Shown: positions 1 through 7,386, counted from the first letter of the stretch. The stretch: DNA of 9,079 nucleotides from Thermoplasmata archaeon (GCA_013331315.1 DUGQ01000140.1:8798-17876); one strand, 5' to 3'. The notes: generated by a model from the sequence alone, not told the origin. Program-made: numbers and translations.

Positions 1-3000
1 TCCAGCGGCGTGTTCCTCGTGAGCTCCACCACGCCGAGATAGACGCGCTTGTCCTGGAGACGCTTCACCAGGAGCGTGTACTCACCGGGCTGCACCTGCG
101 CGGAGAAGTCCCCGGACGAGGTCGTGTACATCGTCACGCCGAGACCGTATATCGTGTTCGGCGTCAGGACGATCTGCGCCTGCGTCGGCAGGCCGTCGGA
201 GCCCCGGACCGTCCCGCTGAAGGTGGTGTTGTCCAGCCTGAGCTCGAGCGTCGGGTTGAGCGTGATGTCAGAGGAGGACACGGTGATCAAGTCGGACGAG
301 GCGTACTCCACGTACAGAGTGCGGCCATCGACCACGGCCGTCTTCTCCAGGAGGCAGGATATCTCGTAGTCGCCCGTGGCGAGCTCGAGGGTGAAGAGAC
401 CCGTCTGGGTCGTCTTGGTCGTCACCTGGGCGCCGTCCTCGGCCGTCGCCACGACCCATGTACCGCTGGACGCCGGGTTGGAATCTATGTACGCCGTCCC
501 CGACACGCTGTGGGACTTGGTGAGCGAGATGTCGAACTCGCGTGAATATGCGGACACGTCGACATGCAGCGTGCCCACGAACACGGAAGAGCCGGTCGTG
601 CCCGAGCCGTGCAAGCTGTAAGTGCCTGGCATGACGAGCGCAGTGTAGGAGAAGACAGTCACGTCCGCCGAGACCTCCTCGGGTCCCGTCAGGGTGACCT
701 CGATGTCCTCGGACGCGCCGAAGACGTTGCCATAGACCTCGATCCTCGTTATCGGCGAGATGTCGAGCGTTATCGTATCGCCTGAGGGACTAATGACCTC
801 CGGGGATTCGTGTTGAATCCAAACGCCTGGGAGCAGGCCGTACTCCTGGTCGACCATGACGGTGTACTCCGAAGGCGCCACTTGGGCGGTGAAGTACCCG
901 CCCGTGCCTGATATGATAGTCACGCCGTCGACAGTCAAGAGCCTGGGGGCGAATGTCACCTCGACTCCGCGCACGCCGATGCCGTCCACGGACACGCGCC
1001 CGGTGACCGTCACTGGGTCCGGCTCCGCGAACATGGTGACGTCCTGCGCGGCGTTTCCGAAGAGCGCGGAGAACGTCCATGATGAGTATCCCGGCTCCCT
1101 CAGCGAGACGGTGATGCGCTTGCCCTCAGCGACCAACATCCTGTAAAGGCCGTCGTCGCCGGATCTGAAGTAGTAGGTCCGGCCGTAGTGGTCGGTCGCC
1201 ATCATCAGGGCGTAGCTGCTCGTCTCCTCCGCGCCCATGCCGCCCGAGCTGTCCTCGTCCAGCCAGAGGTAGCCCGACACTATCACGGCGTCCTCGGCGT
1301 AGAGTCTCAGGTCCGATATGTCGCCGTCGACAGTCAGGGTGCCGGAGTACATGCCATTCCCGGCGATAGCCCAGTACATCACCTCGTAGTCGCCCGCCGG
1401 CAGCAATCCCTGGACCTCTCCGAGGCTGGTGGTCAGGAACATCGCCCTCCTGCCGTCCTCGGCCACGAATATGACCGGCGTCTGTTTAACGAGCGCACCC
1501 TTCGAAGTCCTGCAGCTTATCTTGACATCGTGGGCCGTCTCCATCTCCACGACGCCGGTAGCCTGGCTGCGGTCCGTCGTATCGACGGACACGAGACCCG
1601 CGTAATCGCCCTCTCCGGTCATGTACGCGGCATAGAGGGTCCAATGCCCAGCGGGAACATCCACCACCACCATGCCGAACTTGTCGGCGACTCCCGAGAC
1701 CTGGTCGGGAGAGTAATGTTCGTTCGTGAGAGTGAACGCGGCATACGGAACGGACGCGCCGTCAAGGGTGGCCCGGAACTTCACCGTCGTCCGCTCGAAG
1801 GCGGTGTAGTTGTCGAATATGAGACCTCCGTTCCTGGGCGAGACGACCTCTTGGAAGAGGATCCAATCGGGGTCGTCTATCTCGAGCGCATACGACCCTG
1901 GCACGACCAACTCGAATAGGAACGCACCTGTCGAGCTCGTCGTCGTGGAGAACTCGCAATCGTAATTGGCCATGCGGAGGTACACGTCGACTCCGGCCAG
2001 AGGCACACCGTCCGCGGTCGTCAGGTTGCCCCGGACAGTCCCATGCTCCATCGGCAGGTTGACGGTGCTCTCAGCGCCGGAGGTAACGTTCTCCTGCTCG
2101 GCCATCAGCATGTCCAAGCCCATGATCTTCGCGTAGACCGTGTACTTGCCAGGTGGAACGGCCATGCTGTAATACCCGTCGGAAAGCTCCGACGAGTAGA
2201 CAACCTCATTCGCCTGGTTCTTGGCATACACCGTGCCTTCGCTCAGGGACACGTCCTCGCTCGAGGTGTAGTTGCCGTCCAGGTCCACGTCCCAGAAGAC
2301 ATCCCCGGTTATGCTGGCGCCCTCCACCTTGAAGTCCTTCGTGATGATGTAATCGTAGACGCCGTCCAGGTCGAGGTCCTGCTTCACCCTCATGGCCTGG
2401 TCGTCCGTCACGTTGAGCTTGAATGATCCGAGAACCTTCGTGCCCTGAAGGTTCGTGTTCAGGGCGGCGTCCCCCGAGGAGACGACTACCGTCAGGTTGC
2501 CGAACGGCGCTAGGAGGGAGTACTCGCCATTCGAGTCCGTGAACACGACGTCGTGAGGGATGCCGTACTCGTCAAGAACGGTCGCCCTGACGCCTGGAAC
2601 GGCTGCCCCATCATCGGTGGTGACCGTCCCGTTGACATAGGCCCCGTGGTAGTACTTCAGGAAGACGGTGCCGTACCTGTAAAGGGAGTTGGCGCTGACG
2701 TCGATCACGCCCTCGATCTCCCCCGCCTGTATGCGCTCAGCGAGCCCGACGGCGTCTTCGTAGCTGACGGCCTCCCACGCGTCCTGATGGAGCGAGGCCT
2801 CCCCCGACGGGTACGGGTTGTAGTAGGCCGTCCGATATACAAGCTTGAAATGCGTCATGTTCCATCCCGGCATGGGCTGCTGCGCGCTGACCGCGCCAGT
2901 CACGCCGGGAAGGCCGGTGTCCGCGGTCCCCACATCCGACCCGCTGAACCCGCACATCGCCCTGTAGAACATGCTGTCGTAGAACATGTCCTTGTACTCG

Positions 3001-5438
3001 ATCGTGTAGTCGACGATGTTCATGCCAGCGGTCACCTGGTCCAGGCTGAACGTGGAGCCGCTATCGGTGACGGCTTTGATCTCGAAGAAGTCGATCGGTA
3101 TCGAACCGCCGACTATGCGGCGGTCCGACAGCTTCGCGGGCGCGTAGAATATCCCCGTGTTCGTGGCGGCGTACGGGAACATCCTCGAGTCGACATTGAA
3201 GTAGCGTATCTCCCAGCCGAGGCTCTCGCAGAGGTCGTCGTAGAACGACACGAGCTTCTCGATGCCCATGCCGGCGAGGAACTCGCGTGCGGCCACGACC
3301 CGCGCGTTGACCACGCTCATGTCTGTGGCCATAGGACCGTAGAGGTCCGGGTCGTCCAGGACCATCTCGATTATCTCGTCGCCGGGGCCTATGAGTATGT
3401 GCTCCATCTCATCGACGGACATGCCGTAGGTGTCAAGAAGCGCCAGGACGGACGCCTTCTTATCGTCGTACTTAATGTAGCCGGTCCGCAGAAGCTGGTA
3501 ACAGAACAGCGCGATCGTGTCCTCCTCCGACTGCGCCATGATGGTGTTCCCGGCCAGCTGATAACCGTTCTGGAAGTTGTCTGCGACTGTCGGGTGGTTG
3601 CCTTCCTGCACGGCCTCGAAACCATAGTCCCACCACGCGACATACGCCGGTCGGCTGGTTTCGGGATACACATCGGAATCCTGGGTCGAGAACCAATCCC
3701 ACGCGGCTGGATAGTACTGTGTCGGCAGGGGTAGCGAGTACCCGAACGCCCCAAGGTACCAGTTCGATCCGTTGACGGCGTCGTATCCAGATGGGCGCAT
3801 GAAGTCGGGCAGGCTGCTGTATATCTGCCTGTCGTACTCGCGCTTGCTCTCAGACGGTATGCCCGCGTCGACGCTGAACCAGACGTTCGGGGTGACGATG
3901 AAGAACGCCAGGAACATGGCCCCGACGATGTGCCTCACCTTCACGCTCTTCCTGAATATGTGTCTGAACGACCCGCTCGCGCCCTTGAGCGACTTCCTGA
4001 CTCCGTTGAAGTCCAGCTTGTCGACCATCACGAGCACGACCCAGCCGGCCGCGATGGCGAATGCCGGCGCCGCGTTGAACATGAACCTGCCCGCCGAAAT
4101 GGCCATGAATATGGCCGCTGACATCCAGGCGACGATGAATATGTAACCCGCGGTGGTCTGCTTAGGTATCTTGAGCAGAGCGTATACCAGGCCTATGAGC
4201 GAGAGGAAGAACGTCACCATACCGAACGACATCGCTAACTCGCTGAACTGCGGGGCGCGCGCTTCGGCGATGGTGGAGTACAGCTTGTTCTGGACGAAGT
4301 ACCCCTGACCGGTGATTATCGCCTCACCGAGCTCCGGGTACAGCGCGATGATCCCGAGCACGCCCACAACGAGGATCAGTCCTATGGCCGGGACGGTCAT
4401 CGTCCAGGGGTAGTCCCTGGACACCACGAACAGGAGAGCGAAGAATATGGCGGCAGCGAACAGGTAGATGGGCACATCGAACCGAACCGCGATCAACGAC
4501 TGCTCGTAGTAGACCGGGAAGGCGATCAGATACCCAAAGCCCATGCAGATCATCACGAGCAACGTCGCGCTGGTCGAGTCGATGTCCTTGAACCGGTTCA
4601 GGAGCACCTGGATGAGCAGGTACGCCAGGATGAGCACGGCGACGTACGCGAACCCGACCCATGCCATGATGACACAGCCGAAGGCCGTCCCCGCGAGAAG
4701 CGCGTACAGGATGGCTGTCCTGCTGCGGGCGAAGTAGTCACCGAGGCCCGCCCTAATGCTGGCGGGACTCCTCCAATTGGCCACCCATCGGATATGCTCC
4801 TGCGTTTTGACGGCCTTGAGGAGGAAGTAGAATGTCAGTACGACGAAGAACAGGATGAAGGCGTCGTGGTCCGCGTTCGACAGCACGCTCCTCTGGACAT
4901 GGGTCGGCATTATCGCCAGCAGGAACGCCGATATCAGCCCCGCTCGTTTGCCGAATGTCTCCTTCCCCAGGAAGTAGACGGGGACCACAGTGAGGGCCCC
5001 CCAGAAGGCGGTCGACCATACGAACATGAAGCCGACGGCGTCGCTGACCGAGTCGAAGAGGTCGGCGGTCGCCACTGCCGGGACCGCCACGGACATGCTG
5101 TAGAACGGCGGTCTCGGGTTCCTCAGGCCGTTGGGGAAGTTTATCAGGTAATCCCAATACAGGGAGTCGCCCGTCTCGACGTGGTAATCGATGATCCTCC
5201 GCCAATAGTACGAGTCCGACCCGCCCGAGACGATGTAGTCGTTCTCCGCGGAGATGTCATATGCGAAGTATGAACGCAGGAACAGGGCCAAGAGGAATAT
5301 GAATATCAGCATCACTAGCGCTGACCAGTTTGCGCTAAACCATTTGCTGAATCCGGTAGGCGCTTCCCCCCCGCGGAAAAGCCTGGATAGAAGCGGCCTA
5401 GGAGGATCATCCCTTGTCTCAGCCAACGACTCTTCCAC
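1..5438 (-). CDS. aglB: Giant AglB/Stt3 oligosaccharyltransferase with long repeat tail (3' end outside window)
   Basis: This is the catalytic subunit of archaeal N-glycosylation. It transfers a lipid-linked oligosaccharide to Asn in N-X-S/T sequons on the outer face of the membrane. I translated the frame from GTG 5438 to the edge: 1812 codons, no stop. Residues 38-520 hold about 13 hydrophobic segments, as in Stt3. Family motifs seen are SGGSDSYYW with D75 (first acidic motif), DHD 190-192 (second), TIAE 389-392 (catalytic Glu loop) and WWDYG 602-606 (sequon binding). The soluble catalytic domain runs to about 930, with a family-like RYFNVDSRMFP stretch. Residues 934-1812 form a tail of about ten beta-sandwich repeats. 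Known AglB proteins are usually about 750-1000 residues, so this one is about twice that or more. An in-frame TAG lies directly before GTG, so no longer start exists; TTG codon 5 is the alternative. The family is near certain; the tail's role is unknown. Confidence 0.93.
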   Translation of the reverse strand, partial: MEESLAETRDDPPRPLLSRLFRGGEAPTGFSKWFSANWSALVMLIFIFLLALFLRSYFAYDISAENDYIVSGGSDSYYWRRIIDYHVETGDSLYWDYLINFPNGLRNPRPPFYSMSVAVPAVATADLFDSVSDAVGFMFVWSTAFWGALTVVPVYFLGKETFGKRAGLISAFLLAIMPTHVQRSVLSNADHDAFILFFVVLTFYFLLKAVKTQEHIRWVANWRSPASIRAGLGDYFARSRTAILYALLAGTAFGCVIMAWVGFAYVAVLILAYLLIQVLLNRFKDIDSTSATLLVMICMGFGYLIAFPVYYEQSLIAVRFDVPIYLFAAAIFFALLFVVSRDYPWTMTVPAIGLILVVGVLGIIALYPELGEAIITGQGYFVQNKLYSTIAEARAPQFSELAMSFGMVTFFLSLIGLVYALLKIPKQTTAGYIFIVAWMSAAIFMAISAGRFMFNAAPAFAIAAGWVVLVMVDKLDFNGVRKSLKGASGSFRHIFRKSVKVRHIVGAMFLAFFIVTPNVWFSVDAGIPSESKREYDRQIYSSLPDFMRPSGYDAVNGSNWYLGAFGYSLPLPTQYYPAAWDWFSTQDSDVYPETSRPAYVAWWDYGFEAVQEGNHPTVADNFQNGYQLAGNTIMAQSEEDTIALFCYQLLRTGYIKYDDKKASVLALLDTYGMSVDEMEHILIGPGDEIIEMVLDDPDLYGPMATDMSVVNARVVAAREFLAGMGIEKLVSFYDDLCESLGWEIRYFNVDSRMFPYAATNTGIFYAPAKLSDRRIVGGSIPIDFFEIKAVTDSGSTFSLDQVTAGMNIVDYTIEYKDMFYDSMFYRAMCGFSGSDVGTADTGLPGVTGAVSAQQPMPGWNMTHFKLVYRTAYYNPYPSGEASLHQDAWEAVSYEDAVGLAERIQAGEIEGVIDVSANSLYRYGTVFLKYYHGAYVNGTVTTDDGAAVPGVRATVLDEYGIPHDVVFTDSNGEYSLLAPFGNLTVVVSSGDAALNTNLQGTKVLGSFKLNVTDDQAMRVKQDLDLDGVYDYIITKDFKVEGASITGDVFWDVDLDGNYTSSEDVSLSEGTVYAKNQANEVVYSSELSDGYYSMAVPPGKYTVYAKIMGLDMLMAEQENVTSGAESTVNLPMEHGTVRGNLTTADGVPLAGVDVYLRMANYDCEFSTTTSSTGAFLFELVVPGSYALEIDDPDWILFQEVVSPRNGGLIFDNYTAFERTTVKFRATLDGASVPYAAFTLTNEHYSPDQVSGVADKFGMVVVDVPAGHWTLYAAYMTGEGDYAGLVSVDTTDRSQATGVVEMETAHDVKISCRTSKGALVKQTPVIFVAEDGRRAMFLTTSLGEVQGLLPAGDYEVMYWAIAGNGMYSGTLTVDGDISDLRLYAEDAVIVSGYLWLDEDSSGGMGAEETSSYALMMATDHYGRTYYFRSGDDGLYRMLVAEGKRITVSLREPGYSSWTFSALFGNAAQDVTMFAEPDPVTVTGRVSVDGIGVRGVEVTFAPRLLTVDGVTIISGTGGYFTAQVAPSEYTVMVDQEYGLLPGVWIQHESPEVISPSGDTITLDISPITRIEVYGNVFGASEDIEVTLTGPEEVSADVTVFSYTALVMPGTYSLHGSGTTGSSVFVGTLHVDVSAYSREFDISLTKSHSVSGTAYIDSNPASSGTWVVATAEDGAQVTTKTTQTGLFTLELATGDYEISCLLEKTAVVDGRTLYVEYASSDLITVSSSDITLNPTLELRLDNTTFSGTVRGSDGLPTQAQIVLTPNTIYGLGVTMYTTSSGDFSAQVQPGEYTLLVKRLQDKRVYLGVVELTRNTPL
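1224..1259 (-). other. Second EF-hand-like loop in AglB tail (residues 1394-1405)
   Basis: DEDSSGGMGAEE follows VSGYLWL, which parallels the loop at residues 1050-1061 (D-x-D-x-S-G then a terminal Glu). It is less canonical because position 9 is Gly. The match in position within its repeat supports a second SdrD-B-like unit. Confidence 0.45.
2256..2291 (-). other. EF-hand-like calcium loop in AglB tail (residues 1050-1061)
   Basis: DVDLDGNYTSSE matches the 12-residue loop D-x-D-x-D-G-x-x-T-x-x-E, with acidic or hydroxyl ligands at positions 1, 3, 5, 9 and 12. It follows ITGDVFW, the usual entry strand of SdrD-B-like domains, which bind calcium through such loops. Calcium binding is inferred from the pattern only. 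Confidence 0.6.
2352..2378 (-). other. Acidic D-x-D-x-D-G-x-x-D motif in AglB tail (residues 1021-1029)
   Basis: DLDLDGVYD lies in the linker between the first and second repeats, about 20 residues before the better EF-hand-like loop. Motifs of this type (as in dockerin or thrombospondin type 3 segments) bind calcium and stiffen inter-domain linkers. Only the pattern supports this here. Confidence 0.4.
3621..3635 (-). other. WWDYG signature of Stt3/AglB (residues 602-606)
   Basis: The invariant WWDYG pentapeptide of oligosaccharyltransferase catalytic subunits is present intact. In studied homologues it recognises the Ser/Thr at the +2 position of the acceptor sequon. It sits about 80 residues after the last predicted membrane helix, inside AYVAWWDYGF, where family members carry it. 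This motif makes the AglB assignment secure and argues for an active enzyme. Confidence 0.95.
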
Positions 5439-5471
5439 CTAGTGATAGTAGCCCACCGATACCGGGAGGGC

Positions 5472-5479
5472 TATATATA
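5472..5479 (-). promoter_or_regulatory. TATA box for aglB
   Basis: TATATATA is centred about 37 nt upstream of the aglB GTG. With the usual archaeal spacing of about 26 nt from box centre to transcription start, transcripts would begin near 5449-5450. That leaves a leader of roughly 11 nt. No Shine-Dalgarno sequence is visible in that leader, so initiation is likely leaderless-like. The box means aglB probably has its own promoter rather than depending on pyrF. Confidence 0.7.
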
Positions 5480-5525
5480 CGTTATCGGAAAGAACGTGCA
5501 CGACCAGGGTCGCTTTCTGAGGCAT

Positions 5526-5568
5526 CTGGCACGTCACGCTAGGTCATCCCGAGTCGCTCAAGTGCCAG
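5526..5568. repeat. Short inverted repeat downstream of pyrF
   Basis: CTGGCAC at 5526-5532 and GTGCCAG at 5562-5568 are perfect 7-bp complements with a 29-nt loop, located 8 to 50 bp beyond the pyrF stop. There is no T-tract after it on the minus strand. A terminator or operator is possible, but chance is also plausible. The rest of the 137-bp gap shows only the aglB TATA box. Confidence 0.2.
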
Positions 5569-5575
5569 TGCGAGC

Positions 5576-6229
5576 TCAGAGGCCCGTCTTGGCCTCCTCG
5601 GCCATGAGCCTGGCGGCCTCGCGCGGGTCCTCCGCCTGATATATCGCCCGGCCGACTATCACGTAGGTCGCGCCGGCCCTGAGGGCGTCCGACGCCTTCC
5701 CACCCTGTGCCCCCACGCCCGGGCTGATGATCTCCAAGTCGCCTATCGCGTTTCTAAGGGCGAGTACGCGCTCGGGCCGGGTGGCGGGCGCCACTATGCC
5801 CCTCGCCCCCGCATCCTTCGCGAGACGAGCTAGCTCCTCCGCGACCGGCGCCGTGAACTGCCTGCCCCCGGGGTGACTCATCTCCGTCACCACGAAGACC
5901 TGGCCGTTCGCGGCCTCGACGCACGCCTCGACAGAGTCCGAACCGGTGAACCCGTGGCAGATCACCGCCTCGGCGCCCCTGGCCATCGCCTGCTCGACTA
6001 TCAACCTGTTCGTGTTGGGTATGTCGGCTACCTTGAGGTCACATATGACGGGCCTGCGATCCGCCATCTCGCCAATGATGTCAGATCCGCCCCCGAGTAT
6101 CAGCGGCCAGTTGATCTTTATCGCGTCCACGTGGTCGCGCACGGCGTCCGCGACCGAGATCGCCTCGTCCCTGGACGTGACGTCCAGGGCCAGGATCACC
6201 CCGCTCTTTCGCTCCATGGTGCGCTCCAT
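5576..6229 (-). CDS. pyrF: Orotidine 5'-phosphate decarboxylase
   Basis: The enzyme decarboxylates OMP to UMP, the last step of de novo pyrimidine synthesis, as a cytoplasmic TIM barrel. The 217-residue length is typical of archaeal enzymes. Catalytic residues are in place: D16 (LALD), K38 (IKIN) and the D64-x-K66-x-x-D69 motif in [11 protein letters not shown]. The phosphate-binding segments are SPGVGAQGG (about 169-177) and VGRAIY with R194. The spacing matches the well-studied Methanothermobacter enzyme. The start could be M1 or M5 (6217). Neither has a Shine-Dalgarno on the minus strand, so a leaderless start is likely; a weak A-rich element (about 6249-6256) lies roughly 24 nt upstream. 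It is divergent from the radical SAM gene and co-directional with aglB, but no functional link to either is evident. Confidence 0.96.
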   Translation of the reverse strand: MERTMERKSGVILALDVTSRDEAISVADAVRDHVDAIKINWPLILGGGSDIIGEMADRRPVICDLKVADIPNTNRLIVEQAMARGAEAVICHGFTGSDSVEACVEAANGQVFVVTEMSHPGGRQFTAPVAEELARLAKDAGARGIVAPATRPERVLALRNAIGDLEIISPGVGAQGGKASDALRAGATYVIVGRAIYQAEDPREAARLMAEEAKTGL

Positions 6230-6275
6230 GACACTAGGAGGTTCTTAGCCTTTTGCGTGGCCGCACGGACGACGG

Positions 6276-6282
6276 TTTATTA
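6276..6282 (+). promoter_or_regulatory. TATA-like box for the radical SAM gene
   Basis: TTTATTA is centred 28 nt upstream of GTG 6307, the spacing expected for a leaderless archaeal transcript starting at the codon itself. This supports GTG 6307 over the upstream TTG 6253. The 77-bp divergent gap must also hold the pyrF promoter, so the two promoters are close or overlapping. Confidence 0.5.
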
Positions 6283-6306
6283 CGGAGCTGCCGTTACTAT
6301 CTGCCC

Positions 6307-7386
6307 GTGAGCGGGATACGCAGGATGGACAACGGGGCCGCCTACACGGGCAGGCTGCCGGAAGGATGCGTGCTGTGCGAGAAGGGAGCCAAGCTCGTGC
6401 TCCTGGTCACCGGGAAATGCGCGCGCAGATGCGTCTACTGCCCTCTCTCGCTCAGCAAGAAGGGACGGGACGTCTTCTTCGCGAACGAGGGCGAGATAGG
6501 CAAAGTGTCAGAGGCGGTCCGGGAGGCCAGGACCATGGAGGCGCTCGGAACAGGCATCACGGGAGGAGACCCGCTCCTGAGCGCAGACCGCACCGTGGCC
6601 TCCATCAGGGCGCTGAAGAAGGCCTTCGGCAGCGAGCACCACATACACCTCTACACTTCGACCATGGACACGCGTCTGGTCAAGCGCGTCGCCAAGGCGG
6701 GTCTCGACGAGATACGTTTCCACCCTCCACACAGGGTCTGGAGCAGGATCGCGCGCACGGAGTTCGTCACTGCCATCTCTGTCGCCAAGAAAGGAGGCAT
6801 GTCCGTCGGGCTCGAGGTTCCAGCCCTGCCGGGCCATGAGGACGGACTCAGAGCCCTTGTATCGTTCGCGGACGACCAGTGCCTGGACTTCGTCAACCTC
6901 AACGAGCTGGAATTCTCGGAGACGAACTGGCGTAGGCTCGCGAAGCTCGGGATGGTAGTCAAGGACGATGTCTCGTCCGGGGTCGCCGGAAGCGAGGAGC
7001 TCGCGATGGCACTGCTCGGGGAAAGACACGAGACGCCGCTCCACTACTGTTCATCGTCGTTCAAGGACGGCGTCCAGCTGAGACGCAGGATCACCAGAAG
7101 GGGCAGGAACGTGATGAGACCGCACGAGCTCCTCACCGAGGACGGCACGCTCGTGAAGGGCGTGATCGAATCCGAGAGTCCTTCCAGGGTCATCCGGATG
7201 CTACTGGAGGAGTACGATGTACCTCCGGAGCTCGTCTGGCACGACCGTGAGAAGGCGAGGGTCGAGGTGGCGGAATGGGTGTTGAGAGAGATAGCTTCGG
7301 AGCTGGAGATGGACTCTTGCATAGTCGAGGAGTACCCCACCGCGGATAGGCTCGAGGTCGAGCGGGAACCGCTCAGGCGACGCTGA
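6307..7386 (+). CDS. Radical SAM protein of the COG2108 type, function unknown
   Basis: This is a 359-residue radical SAM enzyme. The GKCARRCVYCP segment gives the C-x3-C-x2-C [4Fe-4S] motif (C38, C42, C45). GTGITGGDPLL (81-91) is the SAM-binding GG(E/D) motif. An extra N-terminal C-x2-C (C21, C24) and a late conserved-looking Cys (C248 in HYCSSSFKDG) could bind a second cluster or metal. The pattern matches the archaeal family COG2108, described as related to pyruvate formate-lyase activating enzyme; as far as I know its substrate is not established. Starts considered are GTG 6307 (leaderless, TATA at 6276), ATG 6325, and TTG 6253, which has an AGGAGGTT sequence at 6236-6243 before it. I chose 6307. 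The 3' end runs convergently into nusA by 14 bp. The family call is firm; the substrate is unknown. Confidence 0.88.
   Translation: MSGIRRMDNGAAYTGRLPEGCVLCEKGAKLVLLVTGKCARRCVYCPLSLSKKGRDVFFANEGEIGKVSEAVREARTMEALGTGITGGDPLLSADRTVASIRALKKAFGSEHHIHLYTSTMDTRLVKRVAKAGLDEIRFHPPHRVWSRIARTEFVTAISVAKKGGMSVGLEVPALPGHEDGLRALVSFADDQCLDFVNLNELEFSETNWRRLAKLGMVVKDDVSSGVAGSEELAMALLGERHETPLHYCSSSFKDGVQLRRRITRRGRNVMRPHELLTEDGTLVKGVIESESPSRVIRMLLEEYDVPPELVWHDREKARVEVAEWVLREIASELEMDSCIVEEYPTADRLEVEREPLRRR

Larger units (their letters stand above)
3..2639 (-). repeat. About ten tandem beta-sandwich (transthyretin/SdrD-B-like) repeats in the AglB tail
   Basis: Residues 934-1812 of AglB are built from repeated units of the form G-x-V/A ... 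G-x-x-V ... D/S-G-x-(Y/F) ... P-G-x-Y-x-(V/L). This is the pattern of CarboxypepD_reg-like, transthyretin-like and SdrD-B-like domains. The closing turn (e.g. VPPGKYTVYA, PAGDYEVMY, MPGTYSLHG, QPGEYTLLV) has its Gly or equivalent at about 980, 1097, 1181, 1264, 1349, 1439, 1522, 1605, 1689 and 1785. Most intervals are 83-90 residues. The units are strongly diverged and show no obvious DNA-level repetition, so the array is not a recent duplication. The tenth unit runs into the window edge and more may follow. Such folds usually form rod-like extracellular stalks or adhesive surfaces; that role here is inference. Confidence 0.8.

Noticed and set aside
1188..2426. Plus-strand open frames of 243 and 127 codons
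   Set aside because: They are antisense to the AglB repeat tail, have the same shadow composition, and show no family features.
1..2640. The repeat tail as a separate surface-protein gene downstream of aglB
   Set aside because: The frame is continuous through residues 900-940 with no stop, and no promoter or start signal is apparent there. A read error at the junction cannot be fully excluded from sequence alone.
2553..3734. 393-codon open frame on the plus strand
   Set aside because: It lies wholly antisense to the AglB catalytic domain. The His/Val/Arg/Asp-rich product is what high-GC third positions produce in reverse, with no recognisable motif; the minus frame has the Stt3 motifs here.
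5442..5639. Small 65-codon plus-strand frame across the pyrF-aglB gap
   Set aside because: It overlaps the aglB promoter and the pyrF end antisense, and has no start signal or motif.
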